A DNA stretch of 64,000 nucleotides from Nematostella vectensis (GCF_932526225.1 NC_064044.1:15129453-15193452); one strand, 5' to 3'; shown: positions 22,805 to 36,648, counted from the stretch's first letter. Numbers and translations are program-made. Notes: a model not told the origin generated them from the letters alone.

Positions 22805-23027
22805 TATCTGCTCACCTTAGGAAATGTTTTCTTGATTAAATACAGCGCGAATAATAGTATAAAGATACGATGATGTTTTCTCCATAAATTTATCAAGCTC
22901 ATATTTGTACCATTCTTTACAAACATGTCTGCCGTGTCTTGACTGTGAAAGAGCTCCAGTTAACAAAAATGGTTTAAAAAATGCTGAAACCCGGGATTTT
23001 TCAGAGTTCCTACAAACTCTCCGGATT

Positions 23028-23077
<50 letters not shown>

Positions 23078-23265
23078 TTCGGCACGTTCATGTCCAGACT
23101 TAGTCTGCTCGGGCTTAAATATGATGAATTTTGAATGAAGAAATAAAAAGTGCGCAAAATGGCAACCAAAGAAGGACTGCTCTTCTTCGCCATTGTTTTT
23201 GCGCAATAATCAAAACTTTATCTAATTATAAAAGTTAGACCTTCTAGATTTAAAAAAATGCATTT

Positions 23266-23337
23266 TTCCCATACCGGGAGTAGAACCCGGGACGTCTGGG
23301 TGAAAACCAGAAATCCTAACCGCTAGACCATATGGGA
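23266..23337 (-). tRNA. tRNA-Glu(UUC), copy 44
   Basis: T57, CGT; otherwise intact. Confidence 0.65.
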
Positions 23338-23560
23338 TATCTGCTCACCTTAGGAAATGTTTTCTTGATTAAATACAGCGCGAAGAATAGTATTGAGGTA
23401 CGATGATGTTTTCTCCATAAATTTATCAAGCTCATATTTGTACCATTCTTTACAAACATGTCTGCCGTGTCTTGACTGTGAAAGAGCTCCAGTTAACAAA
23501 AATGGTTTAAAAAATGCCGAAACCCGGGATTTTTCAGAGTTCCTACAAACTCTCCGGATT

Positions 23561-23610
<50 letters not shown>

Positions 23611-23799
23611 TTCGGCACGTTCATGTCCAGACTTAGTCTGCTCGAGCTTAAATATGATGAATTTTGAATGAAGAAATAAAAAGTGCGCAAAATGGCAACC
23701 AAAGAAGGACTGCTCTTCTTCGCCATTGTTTTTGCGCAATAATCAAAACTTTATCTAATTATAAAAGTAAGACCTTCTAGATTTAAAAAAATGCATTTT

Positions 23800-23871
23800 T
23801 TCCCATACCGGGAGTCGAACCCGGGCAGTCTGGGTGAAAACCAGAAATCCTAACCGCTAGACCATATGGGA
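23800..23871 (-). tRNA. tRNA-Glu(UUC), copy 45
   Basis: G57, CTG; intact. Counterpart of copy 36 at offset 4,840. Confidence 0.82.
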
Positions 23872-24102
23872 TATCTGCTCACCTTAGGAAATGTTTTCTT
23901 CATTAAATACAGCGCGAAGAATAGTATTAAGATACGATGATGTTTTCTCCATAAATTTATCAAGCTCATATTTGTACCATTCTTTACAAACATGTCTGCT
24001 GTGTCTTGACTGTGAAAGAGCTCCAGTTAACAAAAATGGTTTAACAAATGCCGAAACAGGGGATTTTTCAGAGTTCCTACAAACTCTCCGGATTAAACCA
24101 GA

Positions 24103-24144
<42 letters not shown>

Positions 24145-24332
24145 TTCGGCACGTTCATGTCCAGACTTCGTTTGCTCGGGCTTAAATATGATGAATTTTG
24201 TATGAAAAAAAAAAATGTGCGCAAAATGTCAAACAAAGAAGGACTGCTATTCTTCGCCATTGATTTTGCGCAATAATCAAAACTTTATCTAATTATAAAA
24301 GTAAGACCTTCTAGATTTAAAAAAATGCATTT

Positions 24333-24404
24333 TTCCCATACCGGGAGTAGAACCCGGGACGTCTGGGTGAAAACCAAAAATCCTAACCGCTAGACCATAT
24401 GGGA
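24333..24404 (-). tRNA. tRNA-Glu(UUC), copy 46
   Basis: T57, CGT; T28-G42 wobble. Confidence 0.6.
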
Positions 24405-24628
24405 TACCTGCTCACCTTAGGAAATGTTTTCTTGATTAAATACAGCGCGAAGAATAGTATTATGATACGATGATGTTTTGTCCATAAATTTATCAAGCTC
24501 ATATTTGTGCCATTCTTTACAAACATGTCTGCCGTGTCTTGACTGTGAAAAAGGTCCAGTTAACAAAAATGGTTTAAAAAAATGCCGAAACCCGGGATTT
24601 TTCAGAGTTCCTACAAACTCTCCGGATT

Positions 24629-24678
<50 letters not shown>

Positions 24679-24865
24679 TTCGGCACGTTCATGTCCAGAC
24701 TTAGTCTGCTCGGGCTTAAATATGATGAATTTTGAATGAAAAAATAAAAAGTGCCAAAATGGCAACCAAAGAAGGACTGCTCTTCTTCGCCATTGTTTTT
24801 GCGCAATAATCAAAACTTTATCTAATTATAAAAGTAAGACCTTCTATATTTAAAAAAATTCATTT

Positions 24866-24937
24866 TTCCCATACCGGGAGTCGAACCCGGGCAGTCTGGG
24901 TGAAAACCAGAAATCCTAACCGCTAGACCATATGGGA
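24866..24937 (-). tRNA. tRNA-Glu(UUC), copy 47
   Basis: G57, CTG; intact. Confidence 0.82.
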
Positions 24938-25161
24938 TATCTGCTCACCTTAGGAAATGTTTTCTTGATTAAATACAGCGCGAAGAATAGTATCGTGATA
25001 CAATGATGTTTTCTCCATAAATTTATCAAGCTCATATTTGTGCCATTCTTTACAAACATGTCTGCCGTGTCTTGACTGTGAAAGAGCTTCAGTTAACAAA
25101 AATGGTTAAAAAAAATGCCGAAACCCGGGATTTTTCAGAGTTCCTACAAACTCTCCGGATT

Positions 25162-25211
<50 letters not shown>

Positions 25212-25399
25212 TTCGGCACGTTCATGTCCAGACTTAGTCTGCTCGAGCTTAAATATGATGAGTTTTGAATGAAGAAATAAAAAGTGCGCAAAATGGCAAC
25301 CAAAGAAGGACTGCTCTTCTTCGCCATTGTTTTTGCGCAATAATCAAAACTTTATCTAATTATAAAAGTAAGACCTTTTAGATTTAAAAAATGCATTTT

Positions 25400-25471
25400 T
25401 TCTCATACCGGAAGTCGAACCCGGGCCGTCTGGGTGAAAACCAGAAATCCTAACCGCTAGACCATATGGGA
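25400..25471 (-). tRNA. tRNA-Glu(UUC), copy 48
   Basis: G57, CGG; A70 mismatch and a G-T pair at T-stem 53-61. Confidence 0.6.
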
Positions 25472-25702
25472 TATCTGCTCACCTTAGGAAATGTTTTCTT
25501 GATTAAATACAGCGCGAATAATAGTATAAAGATACGATGATGTTTTCTCCATAAATTTATCAAGCTCATATTTGTACCATTCTTTACAAACATGTCTGCC
25601 GTGTCTTGACTGTGAAAGAGCTCCAGTTAACAAAAATGGTTTAAAAAATGCCGAAACAGGGGATTTTTCAGAGTTCCTACAAACTCTCCGGATTGAACCA
25701 GA

Positions 25703-25744
<42 letters not shown>

Positions 25745-25933
25745 TTCGGCACGTTCATGTCCAGACTTAGTCTGCTCGGGCTTGAATATGATGAATTTTG
25801 AATGAAGAAATAAAAAGTGCGCAAAATGGCAACCAAAGAAGGACTGCTCTTCCTCGCCATTGTTTTTGCGCAATAATCAAAACTTTATCTAATTATAAAA
25901 GTAAGACCTTCTAGATTTAAAAAAAATGCATTT

Positions 25934-26005
25934 TTCCCATACCGGGAGTCGAACCCGGGCCGTCTGGGTGAAAACCAGAAATCCTAACCGCTAGACCATA
26001 TGGGA
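25934..26005 (-). tRNA. tRNA-Glu(UUC), copy 49
   Basis: Identical to the reference copy. Confidence 0.85.
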
Positions 26006-26229
26006 TATCTGCTCACCTTAGGAAATGTTTTCTTGATTAAATACAGCGCGAAGAATAGTATTATGATACGATGATGTTTTGTCCATAAATTTATCAAGCT
26101 CATATTTGTGCCATTCTTTACAAACATGTCTGCCGTGTCTTGACTGTGAAAAAGGTCCAGTTAACAAAAATGGTTTAAAAAAATGCCGAAACCCGGGATT
26201 TTTCAGAGTTCCTACAAACTCTCCGGATT

Positions 26230-26279
<50 letters not shown>

Positions 26280-26466
26280 TTCGGCACGTTCATGTCCAGA
26301 CTTAGTCTGCTCGGGCTTAAATATGATGAATTTTGAATGAAAAAATAAAAAGTGCCAAAATGGCAACCAAAGAAGGACTGCTCTTCTTCGCCATTGTTTT
26401 TGCGCAATAATCAAAACTTTATCTAATTATAAAAGTAAGACCTTCTATATTTAAAAAAATTCATTT

Positions 26467-26538
26467 TTCCCATACCGGGAGTCGAACCCGGGCAGTCTGG
26501 GTGAAAACCAGAAATCCTAACCGCTAGACCATATGGGA
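26467..26538 (-). tRNA. tRNA-Glu(UUC), copy 50
   Basis: G57, CTG; intact. Counterpart of copy 47 at offset 1,601. Confidence 0.82.
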
Positions 26539-26762
26539 TATCTGCTCACCTTAGGAAATGTTTTCTTGATTAAATACAGCGCGAAGAATAGTATCGTGAT
26601 ACAATGATGTTTTCTCCATAAATTTATCAAGCTCATATTTGTGCCATTCTTTACAAACATGTCTGCCGTGTCTTGACTGTGAAAGAGCTTCAGTTAACAA
26701 AAATGGTTAAAAAAAATGCCGAAACCCGGGATTTTTCAGAGTTCCTACAAACTCTCCGGATT

Positions 26763-26812
<50 letters not shown>

Positions 26813-27000
26813 TTCGGCACGTTCATGTCCAGACTTAGTCTGCTCGAGCTTAAATATGATGAGTTTTGAATGAAAAAATAAAAAGTGCGCAAAATGGCAA
26901 CCAAAGAAGGACTGCTCTTCTTCGCCATTGTTTTTGCGCAATAATCAAAACTTTATCTAATTATAAAAGTAAGACCTTCTAGATTTAAAAAATGCATTTT

Positions 27001-27072
27001 TTCTCATACCGGAAGTCGAACCCGGGCCGTCTGGGTGAAAACCAGAAATCCTAACCGCTAGACCATATGGGA
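27001..27072 (-). tRNA. tRNA-Glu(UUC), copy 51
   Basis: Same variants as copy 48, offset 1,601. Confidence 0.6.
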
Positions 27073-27303
27073 TATCTGCTCACCTTAGGAAATGTTTTCT
27101 TGATTAAATACAGCGCGAATAATAGTATAAAGATACGATGATGTTTTCTCCATAAATTTATCAAGCTCATATTTGTACCATTCTTTACAAACATGTCTGC
27201 CGTGTCTTGACTGTGAAAGAGCTCCAGTTAACAAAAATGGTTTAAAAAATGCCGAAACAGGGGATTTTTCAGAGTTCCTACAAACTCTCCGGATTGAACC
27301 AGA

Positions 27304-27345
<42 letters not shown>

Positions 27346-27534
27346 TTCGGCACGTTCATGTCCAGACTTAGTCTGCTCGGGCTTGAATATGATGAATTTT
27401 GAATGAAGAAATAAAAAGTGCGCAAAATGGCAACCAAAGAAGGACTGCTCTTCCTCGCCATTGTTTTTGCGCAATAATCAAAACTTTATCTAATTATAAA
27501 AGTAAGACCTTCTAGATTTAAAAAAAATGCATTT

Positions 27535-27606
27535 TTCCCATACCGGGAGTCGAACCCGGGCCGTCTGGGTGAAAACCAGAAATCCTAACCGCTAGACCAT
27601 ATGGGA
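27535..27606 (-). tRNA. tRNA-Glu(UUC), copy 52
   Basis: Identical to the reference copy; offset 1,601 from copy 49. Confidence 0.85.
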
Positions 27607-27829
27607 TATCTGCTCACCTTAGGAAATGTTTTCTTGATTAAATACAGCGCGAATAATAGTATTGAGGTACGATGATGTTTTCTCCATAAATTTATCAAGC
27701 TCATATTTGTACCATTCTTTACAAACATGTCTGCCGTGTCTTGACTGTGAAAGAGCTCCAGTTAACAAAAATGGTTTAAAAAATGCCGAAACCCGGGATT
27801 TTTCGGAGTTCCTACAAACTCTCCGGATT

Positions 27830-27879
<50 letters not shown>

Positions 27880-28068
27880 TTCGGCACGTTCATGTCCAGA
27901 CTTAGTCTGCTCGGGCTTAAATATGATGAATTTTGAATGAAGAAATAAAAAGTGCGCAAAATGTCAACTAAAGAAGGACTGCTCTTCTTCGCCATTGTTT
28001 TTGCGCAATAGTCAAAACTTTATCTAATTATAAAAGTTAGACCTTCTAGATTTAAAAAAATGCATTTT

Positions 28069-28140
28069 TTCCCATACCGGGAGTCGAACCCGGGACGTCT
28101 GGGTGAAAACCAGAAATCCTAACCGCTAGACCATATGGGA
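28069..28140 (-). tRNA. tRNA-Glu(UUC), copy 53
   Basis: G57 combined with variable loop CGT, which usually goes with T57: a recombinant type. Stems intact. Confidence 0.82.
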
Positions 28141-28371
28141 TATCTGCTCACCTTAGGAAATGTTTTCTTGATTAAATACAGCGCGAAGAAAAGTATTAAG
28201 GTACGATGATGTTTTCTCCATAAATTTATCAAGCTCATATTTGTACCATTCTTTACAAACATGTCTGCCGTGTCTTGACTGTGAAAGAGCTCCAGTTAAC
28301 AAAAATGGTTTAAAAAATGCCGAAACAGGGGATTTTTCAGAGTTCCTACAAACTCTCCAGATTGAACCAGA

Positions 28372-28413
<42 letters not shown>

Positions 28414-28601
28414 TTTGGCACGTTCATGTCCAGACTTCGTCTGCTCGGGCTTAAATATGATAAATTTTGTATGAAAAAATAACAAGTGCGCAAAATGTCA
28501 AACAAAGAAGGACTGCTCTTCTTCGCCATTGTTTTTGCGCAATAATCAAAACTTTATCTAATTATAAAAGTTAGACCTTCTAGATTTAAAAAAATGCATT
28601 T

Positions 28602-28673
28602 TTCCCTTACCGGGAGTAGAACCCGGGACGTCTGGGTGAAAACCAGAAATCCTAACCGCTAGACCATATGGGA
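28602..28673 (-). tRNA. tRNA-Glu(UUC), copy 54
   Basis: T57, CGT; acceptor mismatch A5-A68. Confidence 0.55.
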
Positions 28674-28896
28674 TATCTGCTCACCTTAGGAAATGTTTTC
28701 TTGATTAAATACAGCGCGAAGAATAGTATTAAGGTACGATGATGTTTTCTCCATAAATTTATCAAGCTCATATTTGTACCATTCTTTACAAACATGTCTG
28801 TTGTGTCTTGACTGTGAAAGAGCTCCAGTTAACAAAAATGGTTTAAAAAATGCCGAAACCCGGGATTTTTCAGAGTTCCTACAAACTCTCCGGATT

Positions 28897-28946
<50 letters not shown>

Positions 28947-29134
28947 TTCGGCACGTTCATGTCCAGACTTCGTCTGCTCGGGCTTAAATATGATGAATTT
29001 TGTATGAAAAAATAAAAAGTGCGCAAAATGTCAAACAAAGAAGGACTGCTATTCTTCGCCATTGATTTTGCGCAATAATCAAAACTTTATCTAATTATAA
29101 AAGTAAGACCTTCTAGATTTAAAAAAATGCATTT

Positions 29135-29206
29135 TTCCCATACCGGGAGTAGAACCCGGGACGTCTGGGTGAAAACCAAAAATCCTAACCGCTAGACCAT
29201 ATGGGA
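29135..29206 (-). tRNA. tRNA-Glu(UUC), copy 55
   Basis: T57, CGT; T28-G42 wobble. Confidence 0.6.
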
Positions 29207-29430
29207 TATCTGCTCACCTCAGGAAATGTTTTCTTGATTAAATACAGCGCGAAGAATTGTATTATGATACGATGATGTTTTGTCCATAAATTTATCAAGC
29301 TCATATTTGTGCCATTCTTTACAAACATGTCTGCCGTGTCTTGACTGTGAAAGAGGTCCAGTTAACAAAAATGGTTTAAAAAAATGCCGAAACCCGGGAT
29401 TTTTCAGAGTTCCTACAAACTCTCCGGATT

Positions 29431-29480
<50 letters not shown>

Positions 29481-29665
29481 TTCGGCACGTTCATGTCCAG
29501 ACTTCGTCTGCTCGGGCTTAAATATGATGAATTTTGTATGACAAAAAAAGTGCGCAAAATGTCAAACAAAGAAGGACTGCTCTTCTTCGCCATTGTTTTT
29601 GCGCAATAATCAAAACTTTATCTAATTATAAAAGTTAGACCTTCTAGATTTAAAAAAATGCATTT

Positions 29666-29737
29666 TTCCCATACCGGGAGTAGAACCCGGGACGTCTGGG
29701 TGAAAACCAGAAATCCTAACCGCTAGACCATATGGGA
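29666..29737 (-). tRNA. tRNA-Glu(UUC), copy 56
   Basis: T57, CGT; otherwise intact. Confidence 0.65.
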
Positions 29738-29960
29738 TATCTGCTCACCTTAGGAAATGTTTTCTTGATTAAATACAGCGCGAAGAATAGTATTGAGGTA
29801 CGATGATGTTTTCTCCATAAATTTATCAAGCTCATATTTGTACCATTCTTTACAAACATGTCTGCCGTGTCTTGACTGTGAAAGAGCTCCAGTTAACAAA
29901 AATGGTTTAAAAAATGCCGAAACCCGGGATTTTTCAGAGTTCCTACAAACTCTCCGGATT

Positions 29961-30010
<50 letters not shown>

Positions 30011-30198
30011 TTCGGCACGTTCATGTCCAGACTTAGTCTGCTCGAGCTTAAATATGATGAATTTTGAATGAAGAAATAAAAAGTGCGCAAAATGGCAACC
30101 AAAGAAGGACTGCTCTTCTTCGCCATTGTTTTTGCGCAATAATCAAAACTTTATCTAATTATAAAAGTAAGACCTTCTAGATTTAAAAAATGCATTTT

Positions 30199-30270
30199 TT
30201 CTCATACCGGGAGTCGAACCCGGGCCGTCTGGGTGAAAACCAGAAATCCTAACCGCTAGACCATATGGGA
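30199..30270 (-). tRNA. tRNA-Glu(UUC), copy 57
   Basis: G57, CGG; A70 mismatch. Confidence 0.65.
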
Positions 30271-30501
30271 TATCTGCTCACCTTAGGAAATGTTTTCTTG
30301 ATTAAATACAGCGCGAATAATAGTATAAAGATACGATGATGTTTTCTCCATAAATTTATCAAGCTCATATTTGTACCATTCTTTACAAACATGTCTGCCG
30401 TGTCTTGACTGTGAAAGAGCTCCAGTTAACAAAAATGGTTTAAAAAATGCCGAAACAGGGGATTTTTCAGAGTTCCTACAAACTCTCCGGATTGAACCAG
30501 A

Positions 30502-30543
<42 letters not shown>

Positions 30544-30732
30544 TTCGGCACGTTCATGTCCAGACTTAGTCTGCTCGGGCTTAAATATGATGAATTTTGA
30601 ATGAAGAAATAAAAAGTGCGCAAAATGGCAACCAAAGAAGGACTGCTCTTCCTCGCCATTGTTTTTGCGCAATAATCAAAACTTTATCTAATTATAAAAG
30701 TAAGACCTTCTAGATTTAAACAAATGCATTTT

Positions 30733-30804
30733 TTCCCATACCGGGAGTCGAACCCGGGCTGTCTGGGTGAAAACCAGAAATCCTAACCGCTAGACCATAT
30801 GGGA
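30733..30804 (-). tRNA. tRNA-Glu(UUC), copy 58
   Basis: G57, CAG; intact. Confidence 0.82.
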
Positions 30805-31027
30805 TATCTGCTCACCTTAGGAAATGTTTTCTTGATTGAATACAGCGCGAAGAATAGTATTGAGGTACGATGATGTTTTCTCCATAAATTTATCAAGCTC
30901 ATATTTGTACCATTCTTTACAAACATGTCTGCCGTGTCTTGACTGTGAAAGAGCTCCAGTTAACAAAAATGGTTTAAAAAATGCCGAAACCCGGGATTTT
31001 TCGGAGTTCCTACAAACTCTCCGGATT

Positions 31028-31077
<50 letters not shown>

Positions 31078-31265
31078 TTCGGCACGTTCATGTCCAGACT
31101 TAGTCTGCTCGGGCTTAAATATGATGAATTTTGAATGAAGAAATAAAAAGTGCGCAAAATGTCAACCAAAGAAGGACTGCTCTTCTTCGCCATTGTTTTT
31201 GCGCAATAGTCAAAACTTTATCTAATTATAAAAGTTAGACCTTCTAGATTTAAAAAAATGCATTT

Positions 31266-31337
31266 TTCCCATACCGGGAGTAGAACCCGGGACGTCTGGG
31301 TGAAAACCAGAAATCCTAACCGCTAGACCATATGGGA
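31266..31337 (-). tRNA. tRNA-Glu(UUC), copy 59
   Basis: T57, CGT; otherwise intact. Confidence 0.65.
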
Positions 31338-31568
31338 TATCTGCTCACCTTAGGAAATGTTTTCTTGATTAAATACAGCGCGAAGAATAGTATTGAGGTA
31401 CGATGATGTTTTCTCCATAAATTTATCAAGCTCATATTTGTACCATTCTTTACAAACATGTCTGCCGTGTCTTGACTGTGAAAGAGCTCCAGTTAACAAA
31501 AATGGTTTAAAAAATGCCGAAACCCGAGATTTTTCAGAGTTCCTACAAACTCTCCAGATTGAACCAGA

Positions 31569-31610
<42 letters not shown>

Positions 31611-31798
31611 TTCGGCACGTTCATGTCCAGACTTCGTCTGCTCGGGCTTAAATATGATAAATTTTGTATGAAAAAATAACAAGTGCGCAAAATGTCAAAC
31701 AAAGAAGGACTGCTCTTCTTCGCCATTGTTTTTGCGCAATAATCAAAACTTTATCTAATTATAAAAGTTAGACCTTCTAGATTTAAAAAAATGCATTT

Positions 31799-31870
31799 TT
31801 CCCATACCGGGAGTAGAACCCGGGACGTCTGGGTGAAAACCAGAAATCCTAACCGCTAGACCATATGGGA
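31799..31870 (-). tRNA. tRNA-Glu(UUC), copy 60
   Basis: T57, CGT; otherwise intact. Confidence 0.65.
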
Positions 31871-32105
31871 TATCTGCTCACCTTAGGAAATGTTTTCTTG
31901 ATTAAATACAGCGCGAAGAATAGTATTAAGGTACGATGATGTTTTCTCCATAAATTTATAAAGCTCATATTTGTGCCATTCTTTACAAACATGTCTGCCG
32001 TGTCTTGACTGTGAAAGAGGTCCAGTTAACAAAAATGGTTTAAAAAATGCCGAAACCCGGGATTTTTCAGAGTTCCTACAAACTCTCCGGATTGAACCGG
32101 GGACT

Positions 32106-32143
<38 letters not shown>

Positions 32144-32332
32144 TTCGGCACGTTCATGTCCAGACTTAGTCTGCTCGGGCTTAAATATGATGAATTTTGA
32201 ATGAAGAAATAAAAAGTGCGCAAAATGGCAACCAAAGAAGGACTGCTCTTCTTCGCCATTGTTTTTGCGCAATAATCAAAACTTTATCTAATTATAAAAG
32301 TAAGACCTTCTAGATTTAAAAAAATGCATTTT

Positions 32333-32404
32333 TTCCCATACCGGGAGTAGAACCCGGGCCGTCTGGGTGAAAACCAGAAATCCTAACCGCTAGACCATAT
32401 GGGA
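32333..32404 (-). tRNA. tRNA-Glu(UUC), copy 61
   Basis: T57 with variable loop CGG, a recombinant of the two main classes. Confidence 0.65.
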
Positions 32405-32627
32405 TATCTGCTCACCTTAGGAAATGTTTTCTTGATTAAATACAGCGCGAAGAATAGTATTAAGGTACGATGATGTTTTCTCCATAAATTTATCAAGCTC
32501 ATATTTGTACCATTCTTTACAAACATGTCTGCCGTGTCTTGACTGTGAAAGAGCTCCAGTTAACAAAAATGGTTTAAAAAATGCCGAAACAGGGGATTTT
32601 TCAGAGTTCCTACAAACTCTCCGGATT

Positions 32628-32677
<50 letters not shown>

Positions 32678-32866
32678 TTCGACACGTTCATGTCCAGACT
32701 TCGTCTGCTCGGGCTTAAATATGATGAATTTTGTATGAAAAAATATAAAGTGCGCAAAATGTCAAACAAAGAAGGACTGCTTTTCTTCGCCATTGATTTT
32801 GCGCAATAATCAAAACTTTATCTAATTATAAAAGTAAGACCTTCTAGATTTAAAAAAATGCATTTT

Positions 32867-32938
32867 TTCCCATACCGGGAGTAGAACCCGGGCCGTCTGG
32901 GTGAAAACCAGAAATCCTAACCGCTAGACCATATGGGA
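32867..32938 (-). tRNA. tRNA-Glu(UUC), copy 62
   Basis: T57 with CGG, as copy 61. Confidence 0.65.
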
Positions 32939-33161
32939 TATCTGCTCACCTTAGGAAATGTTTTCTTGATTAAATACAGCGCGAAGAATAGTATTATGAT
33001 ACGATGATGTTTTCTCCATAAATTTATAAAGCACATATTTGTATCATTCTTTACAAACATGTCTGCCGTGTCTTGACTGTGAAAGAGGTCCAGTTAACAA
33101 AAATGGTTTAAAAAATGCCGAAACCCGGGATTTTTCAGAGTTCCTACAAACTCTCCGGATT

Positions 33162-33211
<50 letters not shown>

Positions 33212-33399
33212 TTCGGCACGTTCATGTCCAGACTTAGTCTGCTCGGGCTTAAATATGATGAATTTTGAATGAAGAAATAAAAAGTGCGCAAAATGGCAAC
33301 CAAAGAAGGACTGCTCTTCTTCGCCATTGTTTTTGCGCAATAATCAAAACTTTATCTAATTATAAAAGTAAGACCTTCTAGATTTAAAAAATTGCATTT

Positions 33400-33471
33400 T
33401 TCCCATACCGGGAGTCGAACCCGGGCCGTCTGGGTGAAAACCAGAAATCCTAACCGCTAGACCATATGGGA
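33400..33471 (-). tRNA. tRNA-Glu(UUC), copy 63
   Basis: Identical to the reference copy. Confidence 0.85.
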
Positions 33472-33695
33472 TATCTGCTCACCTTAGGAAATGTTTTCTT
33501 GATTAAATACAGCGCGAAGAATAGTATCGTGATACAATGATGTTTTCTCCATAAATTTATCAAGCTCATATTTGTGCCATTCTTTACAAACATGTCTGCC
33601 GTGTCTTGACTGTGAAAGAGCTCCAGTTAACAAAAATGGTTTAAAAAAATGCCGAAACCCGGGATTTTTCAGAGTTCCTACAAACTCTCCGGATT

Positions 33696-33745
<50 letters not shown>

Positions 33746-33957
33746 TTCGGCAAGTTCATGTCCAGACTTAGTCTGCTCGGGCTTAAATATGATGAATTTT
33801 GAATGAAAAAATAAAAAGTGCCGAAATGGCAACCAAAGAAGGACTGCTCTTCCTCGCAATTGTTTTTGCGCAATATTCAAAACTTTGTTTTTGCGCAATA
33901 GTCGATACTTTATCTAATTAAATCGGTAAGAACTTCTAGATTAAAATAAAAGAGATT

Positions 33958-34029
33958 TTCCCGTACCGGGAGTCGAACCCTGGCTGTCTGGGTGAAAACC
34001 AGAAATCCTAACCGCTAGACCATATGGGA
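33958..34029 (-). tRNA. tRNA-Glu(UUC), copy 64, long-unit type
   Basis: Same A50-G64 and A5-C68 mismatches as copy 39, but variable loop CAG. Confidence 0.6.
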
Positions 34030-34252
34030 TACCTGCTCACCTTAGGAAATGTTTTCTTGATTAAATACAGCGCGAAAAATAGTATTATGATACGATGATG
34101 TTTTCTCCATAAATTTATCAAGCTTATATTTGTACCATTCTTTACAAACATGTCTGCCGTGTCTTGACTGTGAAAGAGCTCCAGTTAACAAAAATGGTTT
34201 AAAAAATGCCGAAACCCGTGATTTTTCAGAGTTCCTACAAACTCTCCGGATT

Positions 34253-34302
<50 letters not shown>

Positions 34303-34490
34303 TTCGGCACGTTCATGTCCAGACTTAGTCTGCTCGAGCTTAAATATGATGAATTTTGAATGAAGAAATAAAAAGTGCGCAAAATGGCAACCAAAGAAGG
34401 ACTGCTCTTCTTCGCCATTGTTTTTGCGCATAAATCAAAACTTTATCTAATTATAAAAGTAAGACCTTCTAGATTTAAAAAAATGCATTT

Positions 34491-34562
34491 TTCCCATACC
34501 GGGAGTAGAACCCGGGCCGTCTGGGTGAAAACCAGAAATCCTAACCGCTAGACCATATGGGA
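34491..34562 (-). tRNA. tRNA-Glu(UUC), copy 65
   Basis: T57, CGG. Confidence 0.65.
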
Positions 34563-34786
34563 TATCTGCTCACCTTAGGAAATGTTTTCTTGATTAAATA
34601 CAGCGCGAAGAATAGTATTGAGGTACGATGATGTTTTCTCCATAAATTTATCAAGCTCATATTTGTACCATTCTTTACAAACATGTCTGCCGTGTCTTGA
34701 CTGTGAAAGATCTCCAGTTAACAAAAATGGTTTAAAAAAATGCCGAAACCCGGGATTTTTCAGAGTTCCTACAAACTCTCCGGATT

Positions 34787-34836
<50 letters not shown>

Positions 34837-35025
34837 TTCGGCACGTTCATGTCCAGACTTAGTCTGCTCGGGCTTAAATATGATGAATTTTGAATGAAGA
34901 AATAAAAAGTGCGCAAATTGGCAACCAAAGAAGGACTGCTGTTCTTCGCCATTGTTTTTGCGCAATAATTAAAACTTTATCTAATTATAAAAGTAAGACC
35001 TTCTAGATTTTAAAAAATGCATTTT

Positions 35026-35097
35026 TTCCCATACCGGGAGTCGAACCCGGGCCGTCTGGGTGAAAACCAGAAATCCTAACCGCTAGACCATATGGGA
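35026..35097 (-). tRNA. tRNA-Glu(UUC), copy 66
   Basis: Identical to the reference copy. Confidence 0.85.
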
Positions 35098-35320
35098 TAT
35101 CTGCTCAACTTAGGAAATGTTTTCTTGATTAAATACAGCGCGAAGAATAGTATTAAGATACAATGATGTTTTCTCCATAAATTTATCAAGCTCATATTTG
35201 TACCATTCTTTACAAACATGTCTGCCGTGTCTTGACTGTGAAAGAGCTCCAGTTAACAAAAATGGTTTAAAAAATGCCGAAACAGGGGATTTTTCAGAGT
35301 TCCTACAAACTCTCCGGATT

Positions 35321-35370
<50 letters not shown>

Positions 35371-35558
35371 TTCGGCACGTTCATGTCCAGACTTAGTCTG
35401 CTCGGGCTTAAATATGATGAATTTTGAATGAAGAAATAATAAGTGCGCAAAATTGCAACCAAAGAAGGACTGCTCTTCTTCGCCATTGTTTTTGCGCAAT
35501 AATCAAAACTTTATCTAATTATAAAAGTAAGACCTTCTCGATTTAAAAAAATGCATTT

Positions 35559-35630
35559 TTCCCATACCGGGAGTAGAACCCGAGACGTCTGGGTGAAAAC
35601 CAGAAATCCTAACCGCTAGACCATATGGGA
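35559..35630 (-). tRNA. tRNA-Glu(UUC), copy 67
   Basis: T57, CGT; T49-G65 wobble in the T stem. Confidence 0.55.
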
Positions 35631-35862
35631 TATCTGCTCAACTTAGGAAAGGTTTTCTTGCTTATTAACAGCGCGAAAAATAGTATCATGATACGATGAT
35701 GTTTTCACCATAAATTTATTAAGCTCATATTTGTGCCATTCTTTACAAACATGTCTGCCGTGTCTTGACTGTGAAAGAGGTCCAGTTAACAAAAATGGTT
35801 TAAAGAAATGCCGAAACCCGGGATTGTTCAGAGTTCCTACAAACTCTCCGGATTGAACCAGA

Positions 35863-35904
<42 letters not shown>

Positions 35905-36090
35905 TTCGGCACGTTCATGTCCAGACTTCGTCTGCTCGGGCTTAAATATGATGAATTTTGTATGAAAAAAAAAAGTGCGCAAAATGTCAAACAAAGAAGG
36001 ACTGCTCTTCTTCGCCATTGTTTTTGCGCAATAATCGAAACTTTATCTAATTATAAAAGTAAGACCTTCTAGATTTAAAAAAATGCATTT

Positions 36091-36162
36091 TTTCCATATC
36101 GGGAGTCGAACCCGGGCCGTCTGGGTGAAAACCAGAAATCCTAACCGCTAGACCATATGGGA
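36091..36162 (-). tRNA. tRNA-Glu(UUC), copy 68
   Basis: G57, CGG; mismatches C2-A71 in the acceptor and C49-A65 in the T stem. Confidence 0.5.
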
Positions 36163-36648
36163 TATCTGCTCACCATAGGAAATGTTTTCTTGATTAAATA
36201 CAGCGCGAAGAATAGTATCGTGATACAATGATGTTTTCTCCATAAATTTATCAAGCTCATATTTGTGCCATTCTTTACAAACATGTCTGCCGTGTCTTGA
36301 CTGTGAAAGAGCTCCAGTTAACAAAAATGGTTTTAAAAAATGCCGCAACCCGGGATTTTTCAGAGTTCCTACAAACTCTACGGATTGAACCAGGGACCTT
36401 CAGATCTTTAGTCTGACGCTCTCCCAACTGAGCTATTTCGGCACGTTCATGTCCAGACTTAGTCTGCTCGGGCTTAAATATTATGAATTTTGAATGAAAA
36501 AATAAAAAGTGCCGAAATGGCAACCAAAGAAGGACTGCTCTTCCTCGCCATTGTTTTTGCGCAATATTCAAAACTTTGTTTTTGCGCAATAGTCAAAACT
36601 TTATCTAATTAAATCGGTAAGAACTTCTAGATTAAAATAAAAGAGATT

